A stretch of DNA of 64,000 nt from Marinithermofilum abyssi. Lineage in GTDB: Bacteria > Bacillota > Bacilli > Thermoactinomycetales > DSM-45169. The stretch lies in NCBI RefSeq assembly GCF_014641195.1, contig NZ_BMHQ01000002.1:62001-126000 (forward strand), written 5' to 3'. Of this stretch, positions 8,281 to 17,925 are shown in pieces; the first letter of the stretch is position 1; every line of letters starts with the position of its first letter. Both the position numbers and the translations under genes were made by a program. The notes below the pieces were generated by a model that saw only the letters and a program-made list of their open reading frames with translations, was not told where the DNA came from and searched no databases.

Positions 8281-8607
8281 TTACACCGGGCGCAGGCCAA
8301 GTTGTTCCAACTTTTCTTGAATCCGTTTCAGCTTGGGGTTTCCTTCCCCTACGACTTCCCCATCGATCACAACAACAGGGTACCACATGTCTTCCTCAAT
8401 CACCCGTTTAACGAAAACTGCATCTTCTGCTTCTTGTTCAGGGTGATGAATATCGATATATCGCACGCGAATCTGCTCCCCGAATTTCCGTCCTAAAGCC
8501 GCTTCCAACCACGAAGCAGTTTCCTGGGCCGAAGGCAGGTTGACACAGCTGGCACAGCGCTCTTCCGCCCCGTACACTTGTACTTCCACTGCGGTTGTGC
8601 GATTCAT
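8281..8607 (-). CDS. yuzD: DUF1462 protein, YuzD-like
   Basis: A 108-residue thioredoxin-fold-like protein with one CASC motif (residues 18-21) and ValProLike strand VVVIDGEVVGEG. It matches the YuzD family (DUF1462), proposed to be disulfide-related but without an assigned reaction. The start follows a weak AAGGAGAGGG site. It lies 21 bases after the mccB stop codon region on the same strand, downstream of mccAB. Confidence 0.82.
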   Translation of the reverse strand: MNRTTAVEVQVYGAEERCASCVNLPSAQETASWLEAALGRKFGEQIRVRYIDIHHPEQEAEDAVFVKRVIEEDMWYPVVVIDGEVVGEGNPKLKRIQEKLEQLGLRPV

Positions 8608-8628
8608 GTAACCCTCTCCTTCCGGATG

Positions 8629-9765
8629 TTACGCCCGGAGTGCCTGATCCAGGTCCTGCAGCAGGTCCTCAATATCTTCCACACCGACGGAGATCCGAAT
8701 CAATCCGTCAGTAATCCCCAACTCCTGCCGGCGCTGAGGTGGGATGGACGCGTGAGTCATGCGCGCCGGAACAGAGATTAAGCTTTCTACGGCTCCCAAG
8801 CTTTCTGCCAGAGTGAAATAACGGGTCTTTTGAAGTACTTGTTCCGCCCGTTCCCCGCTACCCACATCAAAAGAAATCATGCCACCGAAACCGCGGGCTT
8901 GCTTGGTTGCGACATCGTGACCAGGATGATCGCTCAGGCCCGGATAATACACTTGGGTAATATCCGAACGCTTTTGCAGCCACTCCGCCAGCTCGCGGGT
9001 ATTCGCTTCGTGTTGACGCATACGCAGGCCCAACGTCTTCATTCCGCGAATCAACAGCCAGGAGTCATGGGGAGGAAGCACACCGCCGATCGAGTTTTGC
9101 AGGAAATGAATCTTCTCTCCCAATTCCTCATCCTTTACTACAACCAAACCTGCCACTACATCGCTGTGACCGCCGAGATATTTGGTCGCGCTGTGCACCA
9201 CGATATCCGCCCCGAGATCCAGCGGGTTTTGCCAGTAAGGGGTCATAAAGGTGTTATCGACGATCAAAAGCAATTCTTTTTCACGGCAAATCGCAGCCAT
9301 TGCCTCAATGTCCGTCACCTTCAGGAGCGGATTGCTGGGGGTCTCCATCAAAACCGCCCGCGTGTTGGGACGAATCGCTTCCACCACGTTTTCCGGCCGG
9401 CTGGTGTCGACAAAGGTGGACTCGATCCCCATTCGATTGAATACGTTGCTCATCACCCGGTAGGTCCCGCCGTACACGTCATCTCCGATCACCAGATGAT
9501 CTCCCTGGTCAAAGAGAGAGACCACCGTAGAGATGGCTGCCATCCCGGAAGCAAAGGCAAACCCCCGCTTGCCGTTCTCCAAATCAGCGATGAGAGATTC
9601 CAACGCTTCCCGCGTCGGGTTCCCCGTCCGGGAATACTCATAGCCCTTATGTTTACCGATCGCTTCCTGTTTATATGTGGACACTTGATAAATCGGCACA
9701 CTGACTGCGCCGGTATGCTCGTCGCCGAACACACCCCCGTGAATCAGCTTGGTATCCAGTCGCAT
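8629..9765 (-). CDS. mccB: Cystathionine gamma-lyase / homocysteine gamma-lyase
   Basis: A 378-residue PLP enzyme of the Cys/Met metabolism family. The PLP lysine lies in SATKYLGGHSD, and the family signature region DNTFMTPYWQNPL is present. With the adjacent cystathionine beta-synthase-like MccA it converts homocysteine through cystathionine to cysteine (reverse transsulfuration). Only three bases separate it from mccA. A gamma-synthase or methionine gamma-lyase activity cannot be excluded from sequence, but pairing with MccA favours MccB. Confidence 0.88.
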   Translation of the reverse strand: MRLDTKLIHGGVFGDEHTGAVSVPIYQVSTYKQEAIGKHKGYEYSRTGNPTREALESLIADLENGKRGFAFASGMAAISTVVSLFDQGDHLVIGDDVYGGTYRVMSNVFNRMGIESTFVDTSRPENVVEAIRPNTRAVLMETPSNPLLKVTDIEAMAAICREKELLLIVDNTFMTPYWQNPLDLGADIVVHSATKYLGGHSDVVAGLVVVKDEELGEKIHFLQNSIGGVLPPHDSWLLIRGMKTLGLRMRQHEANTRELAEWLQKRSDITQVYYPGLSDHPGHDVATKQARGFGGMISFDVGSGERAEQVLQKTRYFTLAESLGAVESLISVPARMTHASIPPQRRQELGITDGLIRISVGVEDIEDLLQDLDQALRA

Positions 9766-9768
9766 GAC

Positions 9769-10695
9769 TTACTCACCTTCTCCGTAAATGTTTTGACTTA
9801 GATATCGTTCACTGCTGTCCGGAAACACCACGACAATGTTGGTGCCCGGCTTGGCTTGTTTCGCTTCTTGCAGAGCTGCATAAAATGCCGCTCCGGACGA
9901 ACTGGCTGCCAGGATCCCCGTTCGCCGGGACAACTCCTTGACCATCTGAAAAGCATCCCGGTCTTTCACTGTATAGATGGCATCAAAATAGCTGGTGTCC
10001 ATATATTCCGGCAGAAACTCCATGCCAATCCCTTCGGTTTTGTGGGGACCGGGCTCTCCACCGTTTAAAATGGACCCTTCCGGTTCCACGATAACGGCTT
10101 TCACCTTCGGATTTTTTTCTTTGAGGTAGCGGGCTGCTCCCATGAAGGTACCGCCGGATCCGGCTCCAGCCACAAAAATATCCACATTGCCGTCTAATTG
10201 ATCCCAAATCTCCGGACCGGTGGTTTTGTAATGCGCTTCCGGGTTGGCCGGATTGGCAAACTGCTGGGGACAATATGACCCCTCGATTTCTTTTTCCAAC
10301 TCCTTCGCCTTTTCAATCGCTCCGCGCATCCCTTTTTCCGTCGGGGTGTTTACAACCTGGGCCCCGAGCGCACGCATCAGCTGTTGCTTTTCCTGAGAAA
10401 ATTTCTCCGGAACAACGAAAATCACCCGATAGCCGGTGCCGACCGCGGCCAAGGCCAATCCGATCCCCGTATTGCCTGCTGTCGGCTCGATAATGGTGCC
10501 GCCCGGTTTCAACTTGCCGGAAGCTTCGGCAGAACGAATGAGTTCCATGCCCAGACGATCTTTCACACTGCCTCCAGGGTTAAAATACTCCAATTTGGCG
10601 TAGATGTTAACCCCTTCTGGCAAAGAAAAGCCCTTTACCCGGACCAACGGCGTATTTCCGATCAGCTCTTTTATGTCATCATACACTTTTTTCAT
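9769..10695 (-). CDS. mccA: Cystathionine beta-synthase-type PLP enzyme (MccA)
   Basis: A 308-residue fold-type II PLP enzyme. The PLP lysine is in GGSVKDRLG, the substrate loop in PTAGNTGIG, and the phosphate-binding loop in AGSGGTFMG. It belongs to the cysteine synthase family. Its place directly before mccB points to condensation of homocysteine with O-acetylserine to give cystathionine, as in B. subtilis. No S-box or T-box leader was seen upstream. A plain cysteine synthase is the alternative. Confidence 0.88.
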   Translation of the reverse strand: MKKVYDDIKELIGNTPLVRVKGFSLPEGVNIYAKLEYFNPGGSVKDRLGMELIRSAEASGKLKPGGTIIEPTAGNTGIGLALAAVGTGYRVIFVVPEKFSQEKQQLMRALGAQVVNTPTEKGMRGAIEKAKELEKEIEGSYCPQQFANPANPEAHYKTTGPEIWDQLDGNVDIFVAGAGSGGTFMGAARYLKEKNPKVKAVIVEPEGSILNGGEPGPHKTEGIGMEFLPEYMDTSYFDAIYTVKDRDAFQMVKELSRRTGILAASSSGAAFYAALQEAKQAKPGTNIVVVFPDSSERYLSQNIYGEGE

Positions 10696-10994
10696 TTGCC
10701 ATCCCTCTTTTTGCGATATCTCTTCCTAAAAAACAGTCCTCTTTCATCTTACCATGTCTGTCCGCCTGAAAAAAACACTGCATCAAAGTCAGGAAAGAAA
10801 TATATGGAAACCTCCACAAAACCCTCAAGACATTCCGCCGGATTTCATATATAATGGAAAGGGAAAATCCCCACAAGTTACCCGTTCGGATTGAACTGAT
10901 CGGGAAAAGAAATTACAATGTCACTACAGGCGTAACGGATAACCGGTGGGTCACTGCCCGAAAATCTACGCAAGTGGTGGAAAGGAGCATCACC

Positions 10995-11216
10995 ATGGAA
11001 GAGCAAGTACAAGAAGTGTTGGATAAATTGCGTCCCTTCATCCAGCGGGATGGCGGTGACGTGGAACTGGTCGAAGTCGAGGATGGAGTGGTTCGCGTTC
11101 GTCTGCTGGGTGCCTGCGGCAGCTGCCCCAGCTCCACCATTACCCTGAAAGCCGGCATTGAACGCGCCCTGATGGAAGAAGTTCCAGGGGTTACCGAAGT
11201 GGAACAAGTGTTGTAA
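10995..11216 (+). CDS. yutI: NifU C-terminal-type Fe-S scaffold protein
   Basis: A 73-residue NifU-like protein that can hold or carry Fe-S clusters. The motif CGSCPSS gives the conserved CxxC pair. ATG at 10995 follows GGAAAGGAGCATCACC. The frame stays open upstream to 10854, but that part lacks a binding site and reads unlike protein. The length equals that of B. subtilis YutI, a member of the same cluster. Confidence 0.92.
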   Translation: MEEQVQEVLDKLRPFIQRDGGDVELVEVEDGVVRVRLLGACGSCPSSTITLKAGIERALMEEVPGVTEVEQVL

Positions 11217-11400
11217 CACTAAAACCCGTCGCATACAACCCGCGGCGGGCTTTGTTTATATACTAGACCTAACTGCTTTTTTGACATCATTTTCTTTCGA
11301 TAGGGCCTATGTCAGCAGAAAAAGCAAATCAGCCCCCCGCTATTGGACCGACCGGCTGCACTTGATCGGTCCGGACCTGGTGATGATCGGTCTGTTCAAA

Positions 11401-11432
11401 AACATCCCCGCAGCGACAGCCGCGGGGATGTT
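11401..11432. terminator. Terminator between yutI and oppF-like genes
   Basis: AACATCCCCGC and GCGGGGATGTT form an 11-base-pair stem that follows the oppF stop on the minus strand. Confidence 0.85.
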
Positions 11433-11443
11433 GTCTATCCGAT

Positions 11444-12469
11444 TCAACGAGCAGCAACAGGCCCTTTTTTGGCTTCTTCTTTTTTCAGCGAATCTTCCTG
11501 ATACAAGTGACAGGAAACCCAGTGCAGCGGACGCACCTGTTGCCAGACGGGTGTTACTTCGGCACAGATATCCATCGCTTTGGGACAACGGGTACGGAAG
11601 CGGCATCCGCTGGGCGGGTTGATCGGACTGGGCACATCCCCTTTCAGGATAATACGTTCCCGCCGCTTTTCCACATTGGGGTCTGGAATCGGCACCGCAG
11701 ACAACAAAGCTTCCGTATACGGATGCATCGGATTGTCATAGAGTTCCTGGCTGTCTGCCAGCTCTACCAGATTACCGAGATACATCACGCCAACCCGGTC
11801 ACTGATATATTTCACCATGGACAAATCGTGAGCGATAAAGAGATAGGTCAACCCTTTTTCCCGCTGCAACTTTTTCATCAGGTTAACCACCTGAGCCTGA
11901 ATGGATACATCCAGTGCCGAAATGGGCTCGTCCGCAATAATAAAGTCTGGATCGACCGCCAATGCCCGGGCAATTCCGATCCGTTGCCGCTGCCCGCCGC
12001 TGAATTCGTGGGGAAAACGGTCGGCATGCTCCTCATTTAGGCCCACGGTTTTCAAGAGTTCCACCACTTTTTCGCGGCGAGCCTTCCCGGAAGCCAGATC
12101 ATGGATGTCCAACCCTTCGGCAATGATATCCAAAACGGTCATCCGCGGATTCAATGAAGCATAGGGATCTTGGAAAATCATTTGCATTTCCCGGTTGAAC
12201 CGTTTCAGTTCTTTTCCTTTCAAACGGTTGACGTCTTTTCCTTTAAAAAGGATTTCTCCCTCCGTCGCCTTATACAGACGGATAATAGTACGTCCAATCG
12301 TGGACTTGCCGCAGCCGGACTCCCCCACCAGCCCGAGCGTTTCCCCCTTGTATACATCAAAGGAGACATTATCTACCGCTTGGACCACCTGTCCCTTGCC
12401 CAACTTGAAATGCTTTTTTACACTTTTGACTTCCAGAATCTTTTCTACATGGGTCTCGATACCGCTCAT
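11444..12469 (-). CDS. oppF: Oligopeptide ABC transporter ATP-binding protein (OppF type)
   Basis: A 341-residue ATPase of a peptide importer. Walker [10 protein letters not shown], signature [15 protein letters not shown] and Walker B FIIADEP are intact. The C-terminal OppF/DppF extension has the conserved cysteines ([14 protein letters not shown]), which in relatives bind an Fe-S cluster. ATG at 12469 follows GGGAGGGAAACC. Unusually, only oppA lies next to it. The permease genes and oppD are absent, so it must pair with components encoded elsewhere. Confidence 0.9.
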   Translation of the reverse strand: MSGIETHVEKILEVKSVKKHFKLGKGQVVQAVDNVSFDVYKGETLGLVGESGCGKSTIGRTIIRLYKATEGEILFKGKDVNRLKGKELKRFNREMQMIFQDPYASLNPRMTVLDIIAEGLDIHDLASGKARREKVVELLKTVGLNEEHADRFPHEFSGGQRQRIGIARALAVDPDFIIADEPISALDVSIQAQVVNLMKKLQREKGLTYLFIAHDLSMVKYISDRVGVMYLGNLVELADSQELYDNPMHPYTEALLSAVPIPDPNVEKRRERIILKGDVPSPINPPSGCRFRTRCPKAMDICAEVTPVWQQVRPLHWVSCHLYQEDSLKKEEAKKGPVAAR

Positions 12470-12897
12470 TTCGGTTTCCCTCCCTGCCAATGCTCGGAGC
12501 CTTTATCGCCGATGCCGTCAGGCCTGGGCGTCCATCAACGGAACTGTTGATCCCGCTTAATTCGAGCATATCTCCTTCTTTCTCCGAAAGCCTGGCCAAT
12601 CCCTTTCCCATGACTGTTGATCCCCTTGAGAAAAACCTATAGAAAAATAATAAACGTATGTCATCGGCAAAAAGGATCCTTCCACTCCATCCGTCACCCG
12701 CTGGAGCGAATGCCGGGAACGCAGAAAGAAGAAAAGATTAGCACAATTAACTTAAATATAAAAAGCGAAAGAGCTCCAAATAAAATGATAGCCGTTGATT
12801 CGTCTAATGAAAAGGGGGTAATTCATGGTACCTATGCTGACGAAAAAAAGCGTGTGCTGGTTCGCACACACTTTTTTCATCCCTTTTCGCCTATTAT
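12470..12897. other. Region between oppA and oppF
   Basis: About 430 bases where oppBCD would be expected in a standard operon. A minus-strand open frame from 12611 runs into oppF in another frame but has no recognisable domain. A terminator lies at 12843-12877. No permease remnant was recognised. Confidence 0.5.
12843..12878. terminator. Terminator after oppA
   Basis: AAAAAAGCGTGTGCTGG/TTCGCACACACTTTTTT has runs on both sides and lies just past the oppA stop. It separates oppA from oppF transcription. Confidence 0.85.
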
Positions 12898-14535
12898 TTA
12901 TTGATCTTTATTGCCGGATTTTCCTGAGACATAGGTCCACTTCAGGCTGTATTCCGGACCCACCGGGTGACGGTACAAATCTTTTACGTATTTTTTCTGC
13001 AGGAAAGCTTTCCCCACATAAATCACCGGTGCGATCGGAGCTTTTTCCACAAGTATCGATTCTGCTTTCACCAATTCGTTGTTCCGTTCATCATAGTCGA
13101 CATTGTTTTTGGATTTGGATACCAGTTGATCAAAGTTCGGGTTCTGCCAATTTCCCCGGTTAAAGGGGGAGGAGCTGGTAAATAGATCCAAGAAGCTGAT
13201 CGGATCGTTGAAGTCGGAGGTCCAGCCGGCATAAGTGATATCAAAATCACCGCTGGATTCCCGGTCCAACTTCTGTTTGTACGGCTGCGGGTCGATCCTC
13301 ACTTCAATACCCAAATGGTTGCGCAATTGTTCTTGGATAAAGACCGCTACCTTTTTCCGCTCATCATCAAAAGTGAGCAGCGTCAAAGTAGGCTTTTCGG
13401 TGATCCCTTGCTCTTCCATTCCTTCTTTCAACAGCTTTTTGGCCTCCAAGGGATTGAATTGATGCTGATCCGGTGCTTTGTCCCGGAACGGCTTATTATC
13501 AGAACCGATGATGCTCGGGGGCACCAGAGCATATGCCGACTCCGAGCCGTCTTTCAATACGTCTTTCACCAGAGAATCCCGGTCGATGGCATAACTGATC
13601 GCTTTTCGGATCTTCTCATTGGCGAAGAAGGGATTATCTGTATTGAACTGCACATATTCTGTTCGGGCCACCTGCACCGGCATAAATTCCGGACTTTGTT
13701 TGAAGGCATCCGCAAAGGCGGAGTCCAGTTTGGCCACATCCGTTTGCTTGGAATTGTACAAGTTGACCGCAGTAGAGGTGTCCTTCACAATTTTCAGGTT
13801 TACTTTTTCCAAGTTGACCGCGCTGCGATCCCAATAAGTATCACTTTTCCTATACTGCATGGACTGTTCATGCTGCCAATCCTGAATATTGAACGGTCCG
13901 TTGTAAACCATTTTGTCCGGTTCGGTAGCATAGGCTTTTCCAAACTTTTCGACTATATCTTCCCGTTGCGGCAGATACGTCGGGAAAGCAGTCAAATTGA
14001 GAAAGTACGGAATCGGCTGTTTCAGCTGTACCTTCAGCGTTTTATCATCCAGTGCCTTAACCCCTACCTGATCGGCGGTTGCTTTCCCATGATTGTATTC
14101 TTCCGCATTCAAAATGGGGAAGAAGATAAACGCATACTCACTTTTGGTTTCCGGAGCGAGACCGCGTTTCCAGGCAAATTCAAAATCCTGTGCCCTTACC
14201 GGCTTGCCGTCACTCCAATTAGCGTCCCGCAAATGAAAAATATACGTCTTTTTATCTTTGCTGACATCCACACTGGAAGCGATAGCCGGTTCCGGACGGT
14301 TATCTTTATCCATCCGGTACAGCCCTTCCATCACGTTATTCAACACGGTCACGGAAACCACATCCGTCGCATTGACGCTGTCCAGGTTAGGCGGCTCCGC
14401 TTCGAGGGTCATATCCAATACTTGCTTGGCATCCATCCCCGAATCGCCGTTGCCACCCCCCGACACACCGCAAGCGGTCAGCAGCATACTGGTTGCCAGC
14501 AATAGGGTCAAAACCAGATGCAACCGTCTTCTCAT
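12898..14535 (-). CDS. oppA: Oligopeptide-binding lipoprotein (OppA type)
   Basis: A 545-residue SBP family 5 lipoprotein. A signal peptide ends in the lipobox LLTAC, so Cys22 becomes the lipidated first residue of the mature protein. The mature domain has typical features of peptide-binding proteins (WSDGKPVRAQDFEFAWKR; YAIDRDSLV). It captures peptides outside the membrane for an ABC importer. Its partner permeases are not in this locus. The only linked component is the OppF-type ATPase 430 bases downstream, beyond a terminator. Confidence 0.92.
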   Translation of the reverse strand: MRRRLHLVLTLLLATSMLLTACGVSGGGNGDSGMDAKQVLDMTLEAEPPNLDSVNATDVVSVTVLNNVMEGLYRMDKDNRPEPAIASSVDVSKDKKTYIFHLRDANWSDGKPVRAQDFEFAWKRGLAPETKSEYAFIFFPILNAEEYNHGKATADQVGVKALDDKTLKVQLKQPIPYFLNLTAFPTYLPQREDIVEKFGKAYATEPDKMVYNGPFNIQDWQHEQSMQYRKSDTYWDRSAVNLEKVNLKIVKDTSTAVNLYNSKQTDVAKLDSAFADAFKQSPEFMPVQVARTEYVQFNTDNPFFANEKIRKAISYAIDRDSLVKDVLKDGSESAYALVPPSIIGSDNKPFRDKAPDQHQFNPLEAKKLLKEGMEEQGITEKPTLTLLTFDDERKKVAVFIQEQLRNHLGIEVRIDPQPYKQKLDRESSGDFDITYAGWTSDFNDPISFLDLFTSSSPFNRGNWQNPNFDQLVSKSKNNVDYDERNNELVKAESILVEKAPIAPVIYVGKAFLQKKYVKDLYRHPVGPEYSLKWTYVSGKSGNKDQ

Positions 14536-14821
14536 CGTTCGATTGCCCCCCTTGAAGATTTCGTCCTACTCCAAACCCCGTTGAAAATGTTTCGTCAATT
14601 CTTTAATCACGAGAAAACCTTGTTTATTATAAATGAATTCCAAAGGCGTGAAAAGAGTTGACGTCAATTGGAAAAGGTTGTGCCACCATCCCCTTTCACA
14701 GCTATGGTACGGAAACAAATTGCCAGTTGAAGGTTTCTTCAGTACACTGAAGATGTTCTCTAGAATAAATACATCATAGCATAAATTTTGTCGTATGATG
14801 CCGAAACAGGGAGGGAATAGG

Positions 14822-15187
14822 ATGAAAGGACTATTTCCATGGAAGGCAGCCACCATGTTGTGGGCAGCCACACTTCTGTCCGGCTGGATCTACTCGGGCG
14901 GCGAATGGCTCCTTTTGATCAATGCGCTGTTTATGATCGGGTTGGTATTGTTAATGGCGGCTGGGGCAGTGTTTATCGGACAAGGCGGCCTTTTTGATAA
15001 CTTCCGGCGCGCCTGGAAACAGATCAAACACGCAAGCCGCAAGGAATTCGGCGGGTTCGACGAATGGGACGATAATGAAGAAAAGGAGAAAAAGAAAAAA
15101 GCGCCCCGATACAGGGTCGCTCCCGTATGCTTTGCGGTGGGCTTGGTTGATGTAATCCTCTCTTATGTATTGGTTGCCTGGCTGTGA
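14822..15187 (+). CDS. DUF3899-type membrane protein
   Basis: A 121-residue protein with hydrophobic helices near residues 8-22, 27-52 and 100-120. A charged, Lys/Glu-rich central loop (residues 72-92) lies between them. It matches small Bacillales DUF3899-type membrane proteins, which have no known function. The ATG at 14822 follows AGGGAGGGAATAGG. An upstream in-frame ATG at 14795 would place this site in the gene. Convergent with the DUF1450 gene. Confidence 0.7.
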   Translation: MKGLFPWKAATMLWAATLLSGWIYSGGEWLLLINALFMIGLVLLMAAGAVFIGQGGLFDNFRRAWKQIKHASRKEFGGFDEWDDNEEKEKKKKAPRYRVAPVCFAVGLVDVILSYVLVAWL

Positions 15188-15204
15188 GCATTCCCGAGAA
15201 AAGT

Positions 15205-15450
15205 TCAGCGAGTTCGATAGGAACGCATTTGGCTGGCGCACTGGATAATTTTTACCAGCAATTCATCCGGAGTGTCTGCTTCCAAACGACGAAATCCGCA
15301 TACGACGTGCAGTTTTTCCACGCACCCGGAGCAGTTTCCGATACACGGCAACGCCAGGACCCTCAGACCTCTCCGCTTTTTCAGAGAATGATAAACGGCA
15401 TCAGCACCGTTATGCATATTGGGAATGCAGAACTCAACATTGACCGCCAT
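15205..15450 (-). CDS. DUF1450 protein, second copy
   Basis: About 81 residues with VEFCIPNMHNG near the N-terminus and CIGNCSGC in the middle. It is related to YuzB (4595-4855), but the sequence is quite divergent. The ATG at 15450 follows AGGAGGCAGAATCC. The longer frame to 15531 has no better site. The cysteine pattern suggests metal binding or redox work, but no function is established. Confidence 0.75.
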   Translation of the reverse strand: MAVNVEFCIPNMHNGADAVYHSLKKRRGLRVLALPCIGNCSGCVEKLHVVCGFRRLEADTPDELLVKIIQCASQMRSYRTR

Positions 15451-15583
15451 GGATTCTGCCTCCTGTTCCGTCTCTTTTCCTATACTATCACATCGATGCT
15501 GAACAGGAGACTCTTTTTTTGGAGTTTTCAACTACTCAGAGAAAATCATCTGATGGATGAACAAAAGAATTTCCGTCAAAAAA

Positions 15584-15624
15584 CAAAGAGCCCTTGTTCC
15601 CTATACGGGACGGGGGCTCTTTGC
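15584..15624 (-). terminator. Terminator of the OPT-pqqD operon
   Basis: CAAAGAGCCC pairs with GGGGCTCTTTG around an imperfect CCCTATACGGG loop. It lies directly after the pqqD-like stop codon. Confidence 0.85.
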
Positions 15625-15627
15625 TCA

Positions 15628-15987
15628 TTACTGTGCCTTTTGCATGTAAATCCACCCGTTTGCTTCGACAATCTGCAAAAATTTGACCAGCCGAGGGAGG
15701 ACAGGCTCCGCTTCTTCACCGAAGTGAGCCTCTACCCGATCGGCAATCTCTTCCACCGTGTAATCCCCGTTACAATGGGAGAGCACAAAGCTTCCCAGTT
15801 CATCGAGCTTTACCTTGATGCGATCCGGTTGCTTCAAAAAACGAATGGATAAGCGCTCCAACCAGCTGTCCCGAGGGATGACCACATGCATCTTCTCGGA
15901 ATCGGCGGAAACGGGCTCCAATGTGTATGTTTCTTTGAGAACCGGGGTCATCGTCAACAGGTTTTGCTTCTTTTTTTTGCCAAACAC
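15628..15987 (-). CDS. PqqD-like peptide-chaperone domain protein
   Basis: A 119-residue protein. Residues 50-115 match the PqqD fold (LDELGSFVLSHCNGDYTVEE, then LPRLVKFLQIVEANGWI). In RiPP pathways PqqD-like domains bind a precursor peptide and present it to a radical SAM enzyme. None is encoded nearby. It starts (GTG) six bases after the OPT transporter stop, so the two are cotranscribed. Such stand-alone PqqD proteins occur in Bacillales, with unknown partners. Linking it to peptide transport here is inference. Confidence 0.75.
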   Translation of the reverse strand: MFGKKKKQNLLTMTPVLKETYTLEPVSADSEKMHVVIPRDSWLERLSIRFLKQPDRIKVKLDELGSFVLSHCNGDYTVEEIADRVEAHFGEEAEPVLPRLVKFLQIVEANGWIYMQKAQ

Positions 15988-15993
15988 AGGGGA

Positions 15994-17925
15994 TCACCGT
16001 CTTTGTTCAACGTTATTCATTCGTTTTTTCCGCTCCGGTTCCAGGGTTTTCGCTTTAGCCCGGCGGGCCACCCACCAGAGGATCAGGGTAACCGCGGCGA
16101 ATACAGCTACAGTGACATAGTTGTTGTCTGTTACCGGGTTTTCCGGAATGGTGACACCAGCCCAAATGAGGATGGCGATAATCACCCCAACCAAGGATTC
16201 ACCGGCAATCAAACCGGAAGCGAACAGCACCCCGGTGTCTTGACGGGCCCGGCGCAGTTGTTCATCCTTGGTAAACCGGTCGATCATCCAGCGCACCACA
16301 CCACCGATCATAATCGGAGCGCTTACGTGCACCGGAAGGTAAAGACCAACAGCCACAACCAGGGAGTTCAGGCCCAGGAACTCGATGACCACAGCGGTAG
16401 CAGCTCCCAGGAAGATCAGATCCCACGGCAGGTTGCCTTCCATCAGCCCTTCGATAATCACTTTCATCAATTGCGCTTTCGGAGCCGGCAACGCCTGGCT
16501 GCCCATGTGGTAAGAAGCATTCAATACCACCAAGATAAATCCGATCACCATGCTGGAAGCAACCACACCGATCATCATGGCCAGCTGCTGTTTCCACGGT
16601 GTACCGCCGACCAGATAGCCCGTTTTCAGGTCCTGTGAAATATCACCGGCCACCGCCAGCGCCACACAAACGATCGCACCCACGGACAAAGCGGCGATCA
16701 TACCCGTCATGCCGCCCATTCCAGACATTTTAAACATGACCGTTACGATCAACACAGTTGCAATCGTCATACCGGAAACGGGAGACGAAGAGCTTCCGAC
16801 AATCCCCACAATCCGGGAAGCTACCGCTACAAAGAGGAAGCCGAAAATGGCAATGGCCACGGCACCGATCATTCCGACATTGGTCAACGGAGCAAAGGCA
16901 ATCACCAAGATGGTAACCAAGGTGCCCGCCAGAACGATCCACATCGGCATATCGCGGTCAGTCCGTTCCAAGCCGCCCCCTGCCTTGGCCTCACGCAGAC
17001 CCCGTAGGGTATCACGGATAGAGGTGACCAAGGTCGGAAGGGTTTTCACCAGCGTAATCAAACCGGCCACGGCCACGGCGCCGGCGCCGATGTACCGGAT
17101 ATAGGCATCCCAGATACCCCAGGCATCCAGTTTGCTGATCGGATCAGCTGCCGGGAAGATAGCTTTCGCACTGTCAGCGCCAAAGAAACCGATCATCGGA
17201 ATAAAGACGATCCACGCAAGCAGACCGCCGGCGATCATCTGACCGGCGATGCGGGGACCGATGATGTAACCCACACCCAACAGAGCCGGGTAGGCATCCA
17301 TCCCCACGACCGCATTTTTAAACTTGGCAATATGCGTTTCGATTTCGTATTTGAACAGCTTCAACCCGTCTTCCAGGGCTTTGACCAAACCGCCGAGGGC
17401 AAAGCCGGAGAAAACCAGTTTCGCATTGGTCCCGCCGGTCTCACCGGATTTCAAAACCTCGGCACAAGCCGTCCCTTCCGGATACGGCAAGGTTTCATGC
17501 TCGTTCACGATCAACAGGCGGCGGAGCGGAACCATCATGAACACCCCGAGGAAGCCGCCGGTCAACACAATGAAGATGATCATCAGCTGATCCGGCTTCA
17601 CATCCCACAGGAACAGAGCCGGCAATGTGAACACGGCTCCTGCACCCACCGCTTCACCTGCAGTGGTCATGGTCTGTACAATGTTGTTTTCCAGGATCGA
17701 GTTGCGACGGAATATCCCCCGCAAAATTCCCATGGAGATCACAGCCGCCGGGATGGAAGCGGTAACCGTCAACCCAATTTTTAATCCCAGATAGGCGTTG
17801 GCGGCACCAAAAACCACCGCCAGAATAATACCCAGTATCACTGCCGTAATCGTCATCTCAGGCAACGATTTGGAAGAGGATACATAAGGCACAAATCCGG
17901 ATTGCTTTGGTGTTTGTTTGCTCAT
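15994..17925 (-). CDS. OPT-family oligopeptide transporter
   Basis: A 643-residue integral membrane protein with about 14-16 hydrophobic helices. The start of the transport domain (FGAANAYLGLKIGLTVTASIP) and the loop LPYPEGTACAEVLKSGE are typical of prokaryotic OPT proteins. The family moves small peptides, or in some members metal-chelator complexes, with cations. It is the first gene of a two-gene operon with the PqqD-like gene. Its substrate is not predictable from sequence. Confidence 0.92.
   Translation of the reverse strand: MSKQTPKQSGFVPYVSSSKSLPEMTITAVILGIILAVVFGAANAYLGLKIGLTVTASIPAAVISMGILRGIFRRNSILENNIVQTMTTAGEAVGAGAVFTLPALFLWDVKPDQLMIIFIVLTGGFLGVFMMVPLRRLLIVNEHETLPYPEGTACAEVLKSGETGGTNAKLVFSGFALGGLVKALEDGLKLFKYEIETHIAKFKNAVVGMDAYPALLGVGYIIGPRIAGQMIAGGLLAWIVFIPMIGFFGADSAKAIFPAADPISKLDAWGIWDAYIRYIGAGAVAVAGLITLVKTLPTLVTSIRDTLRGLREAKAGGGLERTDRDMPMWIVLAGTLVTILVIAFAPLTNVGMIGAVAIAIFGFLFVAVASRIVGIVGSSSSPVSGMTIATVLIVTVMFKMSGMGGMTGMIAALSVGAIVCVALAVAGDISQDLKTGYLVGGTPWKQQLAMMIGVVASSMVIGFILVVLNASYHMGSQALPAPKAQLMKVIIEGLMEGNLPWDLIFLGAATAVVIEFLGLNSLVVAVGLYLPVHVSAPIMIGGVVRWMIDRFTKDEQLRRARQDTGVLFASGLIAGESLVGVIIAILIWAGVTIPENPVTDNNYVTVAVFAAVTLILWWVARRAKAKTLEPERKKRMNNVEQRR

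Noticed and set aside
9766-10850. An S-box or T-box leader in front of mccA
   Set aside because: The upstream bases show no conserved core of either element.
12369-12611. A minus-strand frame overlapping the start of oppF that might be an oppD remnant
   Set aside because: No Walker or OppD-type sequence could be recognised in it.
13315-14505. A plus-strand open frame of 396 codons
   Set aside because: It is wholly antisense to oppA, whose motifs and lipobox are clear.
16262-17784. Several long frames within the OPT gene on both strands
   Set aside because: They overlap the OPT transporter and read as Gly/His/Gln-rich shadow protein without binding sites.
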